This document shows, one piece after another, positions 1 through 12,200 of a stretch of DNA of 64,000 nucleotides. The position numbers were made by a program, and so were the translations under genes. Source of the stretch: Leptidea sinapis (lineage: Eukaryota > Arthropoda > Insecta > Lepidoptera > Pieridae); NCBI RefSeq assembly GCF_905404315.1, contig NC_066290.1, positions 6,509,453-6,573,452 of the forward strand, written 5' to 3'. How positions within the stretch are numbered: position 1 is the first letter of the stretch; each line of letters starts with the position of its first letter. Below the pieces are notes generated by a model. The model did not search any database and had not been told where the DNA came from. It saw only the letters and a program-made list of their open reading frames with translations.

Positions 1-79
1 AGATAAGATACTTTTTATTTCGATTTGGGACCCAAAATTAATTTTCCTCCTGGCATCCTGTGCAAAGGAGCCTGCCACT

Positions 80-1002
80 AGAAAAAGTCTCTTGTGAATG
101 AAAAAATGAATAAACAAATTTCTTTTCAGTTTTTCTATTTTGTGGTTAATCTCTCTTCTCTAAACTAAAATGCATAATTATTACTAAAACATTGCCCCAA
201 TACACAATGGCGTGCAACCATATGTACCATAAGGCAGTGCCTACCTCGCGAAGAACCCAAATAAATATATCACAAGTATTAAAGTTGGTTACTTTATTCT
301 TAAACCAAACTTTTATGAAACACCCACGAATTAAATTTTTCCTTACGATGATACCATAAATACTAAGTACCTACGGAAGGCAGTCTCCAGATTGCATATT
401 CGATATGCAACATCAATATATCACAAAACCTTGTATTGTCGGACTAAAACGCAACTACGACTAGTTAATTCCGATAAGTGCCTACCTTGCTAGAAAACCA
501 TCGCACGCACCTGAAAATACATATACATAATAATTTCAGTGTTTCATAATCGGAGAGCAAACCTCACAACCCTGATTACACATTGACACAAATCCATCAG
601 CAGTCTCCATTTCCTCGGCAGCGACATCGCGGAGACAATATCCTCGCATGTTTACATCCGTAACATTTACTATAGAAAAGTAATTTCCGCCGCTATTTCC
701 CGCGTGCACTGCCACCTAATCGAATCTCAGCTGCGTCGTTCTGCAAAACTCTCACAATTCCATATTAATTTCGTTACGGTGCCTTTAAACTAAACTTTGT
801 CGTAAAAACCCGCAGAGCGCTCGGAACGTAATTGCTTTTCAGATGTTTTCTTGTTAATTTGTAGGGGAGTGCTGCCAGTGTCAAACGAATCACAAATTAA
901 GACTCTAATATCTCTCTATTAGCTATCATAGGTATTTAAGTATATAATTTAATTTAATTCTGCTTGCTGAACTAACAGACACAACAATTATTCAATATAA
1001 TT
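80..1002. other. no gene seen; AT-rich DNA between two repeat ends
   Basis: No conserved coding segment is visible. The stretch lies between outward-facing partial copies of the same repeat end (52-79 and 1003-1070). It is probably intron of a longer pnt isoform or intergenic DNA. Confidence 0.4.
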
Positions 1003-1070
1003 TACCAGTAGGAGGCTCCTTTGCACAGGATGCCGGCTAGATTATGGGTACCACAACGGCGCCTATTTCT
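1003..1070 (+). repeat. family A terminal fragment
   Basis: Only the first 68 bp of the element (CCAGTAGGAGGCTCC to GCCTATTTCT). A 28-bp reversed piece of the same end lies at 52-79. Confidence 0.7.
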
Positions 1071-1580
1071 ACCTATATCTATGGATAGATAAGATCTTGC
1101 CATTAATCGGTGACAGCAATGTATCCGTAACTAGAGATACGTTATTGAAAACGGCCGCTAGTAACCTAAATCTAGAACTAATGTACAAGTGCCATCATAA
1201 AATCCAAACAAATTAGAAAATAATCATAAAACTGACGCTTGATTGATTTAACAATTCGACTATTAATCACCCGAGAGCCAGGTACATAATTATGCAACGT
1301 ACCTAACGTCTAATAAAAAAAAATAGTATCTTCCGACGTCGAAACCATTTCCTCTGTTAGACAATGGGCCACGCATCCGGTAGCACACGTGCTCAGGTGC
1401 CCATTATCCTTCCCTTTGTGACCTTCGAGAACCACCCCTGGTAACTTGACCCGATTTGTCAGCGCCGCCTCGAAGGACCCACCCATTTCTATTTGCGATT
1501 ACATAAGCTGACTGACATTAAAACGCATCTGTCAGATTTATACCTGAATTCTTAGCAATCTACAATGTATCTATATATGT

Positions 1581-2250
1581 ACTAGCTGACCCAGCAAACG
1601 TTGTATTGCCGATATTAAAATGGCGATACAAAAGTAACTGTTGATCATAGATGGGTGAAAATTTGAAGTTGTATGTATTTTTTAATGCTGACTCATAATC
1701 AAACAAATTAAAAAAAAAATGTCAAAAAAATTTAAAAAAAAAACGTGTGGACCACCCTTATTATTTAGGGGGATGAAAAATAGATGTTGTCCGATTCTCA
1801 GACCTACCCAATATGCACTCAAAGTTCATGAGAATCGGTCAAGCCGTTTCGGAGGAGTTCAAAGTTTAACACCATGACACGAGAATTTTATATATTAGAC
1901 TAGCTGACCCGGCAAACGTTGTTTTGCCATATAAAGTATAATTCACGCGATAGTTTTATAAGTAATAAAATATTGCCTATATTATAGCCTATACATCATT
2001 TTGTTCTATTGTCAATAGTTTTCGCAGCGCACGCAAAAATATTTTATCGATTTTACACCTTGTGTTACAAAATAGCAATTTTATTACGGATCCCTAATTT
2101 TGAAAGAAAAAAAACATAGCCTATAGCCTTCCTCGATAAATGGACTACCCAACACTGAAATAATCATTCAAATCGGACCAGTAGTACCAGAGATTAGCGC
2201 GTTCAAACAAACAAACAAACAAACACTGCAGCTTTATATATTAGTATAGA
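1581..2250 (+). repeat. two tandem dispersed-repeat copies (family G)
   Basis: Both begin CTAGCTGACCC(A/G)GCAAACG (about 1584 and 1901) and end near TATATTAG. The type is common in insect genomes. Further copies are at 25034, 41432, 55160 (reversed), 61126 and 62513. Confidence 0.65.
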
Positions 2251-2252
2251 TT

Positions 2253-2643
2253 ATGAAAATGGTCTTTGTTTGAGGCTCTTTCACGCCTAAACCACTGATC
2301 GTATCGACATGAAACTACCACCATTCGATGCGAAATTTATCCTAGATGGTATATGGCTACTTATTTTTTGAATTCCAACGTTCCTTCCTTTTAAAATTCA
2401 CGCAGCGAAGCGGGCGGGAACGGCTAGTCTTCTATATATATATATAATGAAAATGGTCTTTGTTTGTGGCTCTTTCACGCCTAAACCACTGATCGTATCG
2501 ACATTAAACTACCACCATTCGATGCGAAATTTATCTTAGATGGTTTATGGCTACTTATTTTTAATGTATTTGTAATAAGATGAATAAAATTTCATTTATT
2601 TCCTTTTAAAATTTGCCCAGTGAAGCGCGCCGGAAGGGCTAGT
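2253..2643 (+). repeat. two tandem copies of a second dispersed repeat
   Basis: AAAATGGTCTTTGTTTG...GCGAAGCGGGCGG...GGCTAGT occurs twice, about 200 bp apart, right after the family G copies. Confidence 0.7.
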
Positions 2644-2829
2644 ATATATTATATATAAATTCGCCTGAATAATATGTATGTAATGTAACTATTTATTAAT
2701 TTATCTAAATGCTGCATTAATCACAAAGCAATTTGAGCCAGCGGGAGAAATACTACGGCGAATATTTTTGTAAGTTTAACTTTTGAAGTGGAAGATTGTA
2801 TTTCGTTTTATTAATCTCGTGTTTAATTG

Positions 2830-3065
2830 TTAAAAAAAATTGTGTGATAAAGGTTATTATAACATAAATGACTTTCTTAATGATACCTACCACAGATTGG
2901 GAATGGAGCGACCGCCCTAAGGCTATTTAAAAATTAGTTTTGTTGTACGATATTACACTGTAGCTTATTTTTATGAAAAAAATTAAGTCGGCTGAGTTTC
3001 TTGCGCCCGTTCTTCTCAGGTCTAAGGCATACTTCTTCAAATGGGTATTAGTTTTTGACTTTAAT
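2830..3065 (+). mobile_element. family C tail
   Basis: Contains the end of the coding part (GACTTTCTTAATGATACC), TTGGGAATGGAGCG and the TGCGCCCGTTCTTCTCAG block in forward orientation. Confidence 0.65.
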
Positions 3066-5580
3066 TAAAACGAAATATAAGATTATGCTAAGCTTCTAAT
3101 CTCAACCTTAAACTTGCTAACACTCTACTGACGTATAATTTTGCTGAGTGTGTGTGATATCCCCACCTTGACGTTGGCTGAATCAAAGAAACCATTTACC
3201 TTATTAAAAAAAAAGCGAACTTGACTTTTGTATTGGGCTATCTTATTTTAAGCTCAGCATAACTTCAGCTGTCAAATAACGATAAAAACGAAATTGATGA
3301 TTGCGCTTTATTAGCTTTACGTAAGTAAAGTCTGAGCAAAATCTAAGTATGCTCTATAGATATAAGTAAGTATAGATCGTGTCACAAGATGATGCGTCTA
3401 TTAGCCCAATAATTGCATCAGTTATGGCGTCCTACAAACAAAAACACTTTATATCTGCACATTACTGCTTCACGGGTAAGGTAAATATTTTACTTGTTCA
3501 TTCTTATTCATAAGATTATTTATTTGATGCTGACTGTAAACCTCTATTTTGCGCAATGCACACACACTTACACAAAGTGACATACAAATCACGAGTGTAA
3601 GACATAGCCTCTCTCGCACACTAAAGTAATAAACCTGGCTTAATTTAGAGACCCTATCTAAACAATTATAAACTATATTGGCCATTTCTAAACGTTGTCA
3701 CCCTAATAATAATTAATATCCTTATTCAAAATTACACCATTGTAAATCGAATACCCTCCTGCTGTCTATAATACTTCGGACAAAGAGTACGCAAAAATTT
3801 ATAGACGATAAAATAGACCTGAATATATTGTGTCACTTTCAAAATGTCAGAGAATAACTTAAGAATATTTTCTAACTACAACGGCCTCCTAACTACTGAA
3901 ACGTCCGGGCAACTAGAGCGGCTTTTTTCTTTAGACAGTCAAACGTCCAGGCAACCAGAGTGGCCCAGTCGACTTGCGTATTTATTTTGTGTTATAATCT
4001 GTAGTATGAGTGAATTAGCTTGTCAAATACGATTTTTAAGACTCTATGGTAAGTAATTGTAATAGGCTTATCTTTAAATATCAAGTATCCGAGCAAAAAT
4101 TAAAAGAAATAATTAATTGAAAATCGCTTTGCGGGGGGAATTGTCATTTGTTTATTTTTGTAGTGTCAAGTGTTTTGTTATTGTTTTGTTTATCATGTAA
4201 GTGTAATATTTTAATTACGTATTATATTTGTTTTATATATGAAATTAATCCTCATGATATCTAGTTTCCGATTTTATCTACAAATTACATTTAAAATTCT
4301 TCTTACGACATTAAATCGACAAGTTATAACAGTATGATCGATACTACTTTATCGATTTGGTTTAAATATCAAATTTTTATTGTAATCCAATAAATTAACA
4401 GTAAATCATTGCTTGTAATAGGGACAAAATATCATAAATATAATGTTTATAATATTCAACAATCTGGATGTATTGAGACAACCAAGTATTTCACGTTTTA
4501 CTTGTGCATTCCGCAGATAAATTGTAGGTATATACTAAGAATGGGTGCTTTATTTTAGTTTAATGCAACAATCCCGTAAGTCGAAGTAATGACATATTAA
4601 TATCAAAAAATAGGTTATATAGTCTATTTCAATAATAATCAAGTTTTATTAATGTGTGCGCTAATATTTTACATAAAAACTTAATATAATGAAAATGTTA
4701 TCACATTTCTACCTATAATCTCGAGCTTTAACCTTTTATTTATATATAACTTGGGTTCAAAAACATAATTTATGATTTTACACGTTGATTTTCTATACTT
4801 TTAACTACTTGAATGTATTTTTTATATAGCCATAGGTGGAGTCGTTAGGTAATTATATCGCTTTTAATAATCATGAATCTCGCGCTCGCCGTCGGATAAT
4901 CTTAATCGCGTCATCGGACGTTCCGCTACCTGCCAGCTGTCATTAATCGGACGTTGCAGTAGAAGAACTGCACACATTACATATTATGCGAGTAAATAGT
5001 GCGTTATCTATTCTTGGTAATACGTCATGACTAAAAAGGTTATTTTTTTCAATTGAAACTGTTCCCAAGTCAGTCACTCGAACAATGGACACAAAGACAA
5101 GGTCAGGCGCTTGGAGTCATTACCATTACAATGTAATTACCGTACTCGACGACGCAAACGAAATATAATACTAACACCACAAGAAATCTAAGCCAATTTT
5201 GAACCATACGAATTTTGATTTATTTAAAGAACCAGAAAAATACTTACTAAGCACTGCTCATTTTAACGAATAGAATCATTATTATGTGTTACAAAAAATA
5301 AAATATCACCAAAAGTAAAAGTTTAACATAAAATCGTGTTATAAAAAAATAACCGTTTAATAATGTAATAATGGCCACCGCTTTAAATTAGAGTGCTAAC
5401 AAGTCACTTATAATTCAATTATTTTCCTCAAATGACAGTTTGAGGATAATTTGATCAAATATAGTTATAAAATAATTGCGTAAGATACTGTAGTAATACA
5501 TAATTTGTAGTTACGTATAAATGATAAAGTGTAATAAATAATAAAACAGTGTTAAAGTATGCTAATTTTCACAATACTTG
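3066..5580. other. non-coding, region upstream of pnt exon 1
   Basis: Only short unconvincing reading frames are seen. A repeat also present near 10.7 kb occurs at about 3.3-3.37 kb. A 23-base motif starting AAACGTCC occurs twice near 3.9-3.96 kb. A less AT-rich block at 4.88-4.96 kb might be regulatory. Confidence 0.4.
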
Positions 5581-5599
5581 GTTGATTAGCGAAAAAAAT

Positions 5600-5860
5600 C
5601 AACGGCCATGCAACAGTTGGTGTCCGTAGCAGGTGGCATGACAGGTCGCGTCGGACGCTTCGGGAACGCTCGGCAATCCTCGGCTTGCGTCGCCGAGCTG
5701 TACAGTGAACAACTGAACAGTCCACTATGCTTATCCGCCGCCCTCTCTAGAACCGCCCGAGGCCAAAAGCTCAGCTCATCAGTTGACGATAAAGCGCTGT
5801 ACAGTGCGGACGTCCGCAAAAGAGATTATTTAAACTCGAACTTTTACAAGTGACGTGACG
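5600..5860 (+). promoter_or_regulatory. GC-rich leader or promoter-proximal segment of pnt
   Basis: A CpG-rich block directly upstream of pnt exon 1 stands out from the AT-rich surroundings. It is open for 81 codons from 5608 (starting MQQLVSV) but resembles no known protein. It is best read as 5' UTR or promoter-proximal DNA of the P1-type transcript, possibly with an upstream reading frame. Confidence 0.4.
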
Positions 5861-5962
5861 ACAACCACAGTTTATTTATATCTCTGTGTTATATTTATTG
5901 TTTAATGATAGTGATTTTTTTTAAATAAAAAATAGTGATTTATTAGACGGTGGCTGACCGTC

Positions 5963-6248
5963 ATGCTCCTCGTGGAGCCGTTAGAAGCCGCCGGGCCCCC
6001 GTGCGCGGCGCCTCTTCATCTCCCAATGTCCTTAACAAAACTGAACTTCCCGGACTACAGTAAAGTGAAAACATATGAAAATAGCGACACAGACAATAGA
6101 CTGAACTATGAAGACGCGTTAAATGTTGCCAGGTTAACATACGAACAGTCTATGAGTGGTAACAAGCTGCAGTATGACCAGAGTAGGATCGCCTTTGACC
6201 CGGCGGTGGACAATCTATGTCCCGACCAATCTTTTCTTCTTAACACAG
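5963..6248 (+). CDS. pnt: pnt coding exon 1 (isoform-specific N-terminus)
   Basis: The ATG at 5963 follows an in-frame stop (TGA) about 27 bases upstream. The exon encodes residues 1-95 plus one base and ends at a GTATGA donor. A second in-frame Met (residue 22, MSLTKLNF) could also serve as start. The phase matches the acceptor at 23775. A weak upstream AG at about 5948 leaves open that it is an internal exon. Confidence 0.72.
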
Positions 6249-9200
6249 GTATGATACAGCTAACTGTAAAGCTTTCTGCACTATATCTCTATAATCAAAT
6301 CAAATCAAAATGACACTTATGAATGTCAAAAAAAAATTTCGTTTTGAATCTACTGCTACTTCGTAAAGGGTTGAGCTAATGAGAAGAAGCTAATCAGCTC
6401 AATATTGTAAGGAGCCGGTAAAAAATTTAAGGAGCAGTAAATAAATTAATTGCAGAACTTATCACGTTAAACATTTAAATATTATTTGCATAATATTCAT
6501 ATTAGTCGAATTATTCACGAATACAAAACAACAAAATTGCCCAACATGATTTAAGTACCTACAATAATTTAAATAACGTATGTGACATAATATATTAGAT
6601 ATAATAATATTACAAACCAAAAGCTATTTATATTCTATAGTAATTATATAATGATTATAAATATATAAATGGAAACATAAGTTTAATATAAGTATATAAA
6701 CAGTTAATTAATATAAGATTCTTTTGTTTCTTATTTTTAATACTTTACTATTAATGTTGATTTTTAAAAGAGCAATAATACTTCTAAAGATATTTCACAA
6801 TCTTCCCCAATTTTGTTATATTCCCTTATTCTAGTCGTTGCTAATTGAAAAACAAAAAATAAAATTATATTACGAATCAAAAACGGCTTTATCTAAAATC
6901 TTATATATATAAACATTACTAATTAACTAGATTTATTTTATACTACAGTACACTTATTTGCTGAAGTTTATATTCTTTGTTCATCTCATTCATACCATTG
7001 TAGCCGTAGAGATGCGAGCTTTAATGATATCATTCAACAAACATATTACGAGCTTCATTGAGTCTCCGGCCGGAAGTACTCTCGCCGCCATGTTGGATCC
7101 GGCGCAGGCGCACCTCGTCCAACTTCCGACGCGTGACGCGCATAAAAAGCTCATAGACACTTTTCATCTATTGTCATAACATTATATTTCTTATATTTGC
7201 ATTTCATATTACGTGATAATGTTGTGAATATTCAATTTACATAGTATTAACACTGTTGTAAAAGTGTGTATAAAAATATTGAAGTCTTAACAACTTAACA
7301 CATTTTAATTTATTATTTATATATTATTTTTGAATATAATATAATATATTGCTTCGTTCTTAAATTATTAAAGAAACTATACGGTTATATCTGATGCATA
7401 TAATTTATTTGTGTGAGTTATAAATGTTTAATGAAAGCGAACCCGTTGGTTTAATGAGGGATTGTCTACTTACCTACATATTGTTCATGAGTTCGATCTT
7501 ACTTGAGCTAAGAACATTTCTATTACCTGTTCTGAAAGTTACCAAGTACCTAGATGGAATTATCAGCTCCTTTTTACATGCTGATAGTTTTTTTGCCGTG
7601 ATGGAGTAATTTGCAAGTTTTGTTGAGTTTCGTTTTGAAGGGCGCAAGTAGCTAGTCAAACTACTAAGCTTATAAGACTTAACATCGAATATCTCAAAGT
7701 GCCGAGCGCAGTTGCTATTTCTCAGAATTTTGGATTCAATTAAGTATCCTGAGCAGCACGACATTGTTATGAGCAGGGCGTATCCTTACTATCAAGTTAA
7801 TGTTTTACTCGTCTCGAGAGGGAAATATAACGTTTTATGATGTGGTGGAACTGCTGGATACAAGCCGTTCACTCCAGTACAGCAAAGAGGTCCTTATGAT
7901 AACGATATCCAGTAATGAAATACTGAAAATGTAGAGCCCGTGACAAAAACACAAATTAACTCACTGGCATATCGCTATAATCTCTAAATATGTATAAAGG
8001 CATGATAAAATCAAATCAAAATTGGTTTATTCAAAATAAAAAATAACACTAGTCATTAAAGTCAAAAGTTATGCAACCTACGAATTACCACCACTTCGGA
8101 AATGGTTGAGCTTTAAAGAGCAAAGGCAAAAAACTATTTTCCACACTTTAACATGAATATGGATTCATCATTTTACAAATCATTTTAATTACAATGTAAG
8201 TGATGCATGAAATCACAAACACTCTAAATAAATAAAAGCCTTATGGAGATGGAACTTTAACTAAACGAAGTAGATTTCTCAATGACAGGATGATTCACAT
8301 TATGATAATATATATTTGTACATGTAGAAGCCTATAATAGCTGAAATGAATTATGTTTGTTTATTATTTACTAGCGCACCCGACAGACGTTGTTCTGTTC
8401 TAAAAAAACTCTTGCGGATGGAATTTCTTTAAATCCGTTCTTAGCTGATCTCTACTCGGCGAAAGGAATATTTCTACCAAATTTCAAGTCTCCACGCCTC
8501 ATGGTTCCAGAGATATCGTGATGAGCGACTATATACGTGAAATATATATATATATATAAGAGATTTGCAACCATTAGAGCTAAAGTCTTGAAATTCGGAT
8601 TTACCAAAATTCCATCCGCATGAGTTTTTTTTTATTATGAACAGAACAACGCCTTTCGGGTCAGCTATCTATTTGTATGTAAGCATAACTAGCTATAGTT
8701 TTATTTTTTAAATATTATAATAAAATATTTCATCTTACCAGTTAAAAAAAACTAGACTATACTAAGTAATAGGCGGGGCGGTCACCTACTGTCAAGTCAT
8801 CATAAAACTTGTGCACAAAAAATATCATTACTCGATTTTAATTTAGAATAAATGAATGAAAGATAGATATGTTACGATTAGAAGATTCTCAATCAATAGT
8901 TCGAAGATATTAATAGTACCATTCTAACAAGTGCAACCATTGAAAGGCCACATATAAAATAGGTGGGTAACGGTTCGGGTCGATCACCTCAAACTAATCA
9001 CTTCCTTCCTTTTACAGAAGCAAATCTCATACGATCAAAATGACGTGAGCGAAATTATGAATTACCTTGTTACCGGTTGTCTATGCATCAAGCCTTTTCA
9101 ATGTTTTTAATCCCACTTCTGATTTGAATCTTTTTTAATGAAAATCAGTGCAAACTATGTCCAATCTTTTTAAAATAGTAAATAAACTTTATAGTACCTA

Positions 9201-12200
9201 ATATTTTCTAGTATAAAAGTGTATTAAATTCAAAAATACAGTTTAATACTGTGCTGAATTAGAAAGTAGAAATCAATCAACAAAATGATTTATTTAAATG
9301 CGTTGGATCTTTTTTTTTCAGTTTCAAACCATCATCAAAGCTACTTATAATTAAAATCCTCATTTTCTCCTTACATGTGTTTACCAATTTTTTTTCTCTG
9401 CGTGATCTTGTATTAAACATTCAGCATATAAAATCATATTAATATTAACTTCCTATTTATTTGATTATAAATAGTCATATGTTTATCCTTCAGGTAGAGT
9501 TATACATGTTTGTTTTTTTTTGTTGAATCATAAAATTCTCAGTACTACTTGCAAACAGAAACGATAAATTTTGTGATTTCTAGTATTTCATTTCCTTCCA
9601 ATTGACAACATTGAAAAGTCTTACCTAATCATATTTTATTCTTCAATCTCTTAAGAAAAGTCCGTAAAAGATAAAAGTATTGACTCATTGAGAACGTGGT
9701 ATAATGTTTTTGAAGTGAAAACTTGTTTGGGCTTGCTGAGCTCTTTAGTTTGTGGATATTGATTCAAGCTGAGCAGTCGCGCTCAGCCACGTAACGCTCG
9801 TTTGATCGGCTCGAGTCATCTAAGTGAGAATAGCTCGTTGAGCATAATTGTATTTCGAATTCTACACCTCGCCTTTATGAAGTTTTTCCTTCTGTCGTGT
9901 TGTCTTAGCACCCACTTTTTTTATATCTTCTTAGGTTACAAGAGCACATGGCGACGGTGATCACTTATTGAACGGTCGTTCGTCCATTTATATTAGGTGT
10001 CAGAGCTAATCACTTTACTCAGTGACCGATTATGATAATTTAATCAATAAAACGGTAAATTTCTCGTAAAAATCTTTTCCCACGCATTAAAAAATAATTT
10101 TGAAGGCAATAAAAATCCAGTTTTGTCTAATTATTCGCTATTAAAAGGATATATTTTCGTTTTATATAATTTCTAAAGTAGTACATTAACAATAATCTCA
10201 TATTTAATGTTAATAAAATATTTTCATATTATATAAATTATACTCAAATTATTAAAATTAAAAAAACATACTTAGTACCGCAGTATCTAATGTATATGTC
10301 ACACATAAGTGACCAGTGGCAGGCTCCTTTGCACAGGATGCCGGCTAGATTATGGGTACCACATCGGCGCCTATTTCTGCTGTAAAGCAGTAATGTGTAA
10401 GCATTATTGTGTTTCGGTCTGAAGGGCGCCGTAGCTAGTCAAATTACTGGGCAAATGAGTCTTAACATCACATCTTCTCAGCACGAGCGAAATTGTAGTG
10501 CCGCTCAGAGTTTTTGGGTTTTTCAAGAATCCTGAGCGGCACTACATTGCTACATTGTAATGGACAGGGTGCTACGCCAATAACCACCAGTTGAACGTCC
10601 TACTCGTCTCGTCAAAAAAACACCTTTTATTTCTATTTTATAGTCAAATACAGCCGAAATTAGGCTGAGCCAAGACAGCCAAATGCAACTTCGTATTTTA
10701 TCACACTCAACTAAGTTTTCCGTAAGTAAAGTCTGAGTAAAATCTTAGTACGTTATAAAGATCTCAGTCTTAGTCCATTATGAATGCTAAAATCCCACGT
10801 TCGCCTGAATATAAAAAGCTGGGGTAATTTCCTTCACAATTAAGTAAACACAATAATTCGCCAGTCTGGATATATTGATGAAGCGTTTATATTTCCAGCA
10901 TTGGATGGTGACCCGGTGACACATACGTCGTATGAGTGGAATTTATAATTAGACATAGAGAATGTAACTAGTTAGAGGTGGCATTGCGGAGCTTTTGATT
11001 GAGTTGAAATATTAAGAAGCACGGCTCATTCACATTAATATAAATTATGATACTTTAAACCACAGCTTACACTCTTCGTTGCGAGAATAATTGTTTATTT
11101 TTGAGATATTTATTAAGTATTGTAATTCCAAAACTCAGTTTCAGTAGTCTGTTGTGTGTTGCAATGTTTGTGAACTGTTGAGTTAGAGTTTTTAACAATA
11201 ACATCATTTCTTATATAAATTAATAATTTATTATGTTAATTTGTAGGGTAAACTATTGAGTGTGTTTTCAGTTTTCGGGTTACTAGTAGAGTTACTATAC
11301 TAAAAATATAAAATTTATCGCTAATTCGAAAATTAGTGGAATAATGAAATTATATAAAAAATATATTGAAAGAACGCGTCGAGGTCTGCTGTGAACTGGC
11401 AATTTTAGCCACCGCGATAATCGCTGTGTCGAAAAAACAATATGTCTATATTTAGGCAAATTAATTATAAATCATATCAAATTGGAATTAAAAATTTTCA
11501 ACACTTTTCTAAATTAATTTAAAAACACTAAGATAATATTCACTATCCCCAGTGAACACTTTATCCACTTTATTAATATAGCGAAAGACTACGTAAACAA
11601 AAAAATATTAGAGTTTGAGGTTGTTCCGTGTTCCTCGCGTTAATCGTCTCCTTTTTGTTACATACTCCGAGTATATGAGGCGAATTATTATCAGCCGGTA
11701 TCGTCATTAAGAGATACTTTATAAGGAGTGTGTTGGGTGTTAGAAACACCTGTCTAACGCAGCTGTATCGAAGCTTAGCCGAGACGACGCGGACGGCTCT
11801 ACTTTGAATATTTGCAAAATTAAATGCTTTTACTATACTTATCATGAAAAGGGTATTATTATAAATGGTGACATTTTCTCATTAGATTATTCTAAATATG
11901 GACGATATTAGTTAAACATTTTATTCGTTGTTTCCGTTCTTACTGACATTGTTAAACTGCAAGACGCTGAATTTCAAAATATTATGCAGCTAACAGAACT
12001 TTACGATTTCATTAAATTGTATTGCAACGTTAATTCAATAAAAATAATTATGTAATTACGGATATCTTTGATTAACTTTGTTTTACACATTTAAATAAAA
12101 CACTATTTAATGGGTTAAAAGACGTGTAATTGTAACTTTGTTTGTGCGTAAAAGTTACATTTTTATTATTATTTTCAGAGCACGTTTTCAGAGGTACTGT

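Noticed and set aside
6958..7179. Open frame with the segment ESPAGSTLAAMLDPAQAH
   Set aside because: Its middle is GC-richer than its surroundings, but it resembles no known family, has no strong splice sites in a phase that fits pnt, and starts on a non-ATG codon. Left out as a gene.
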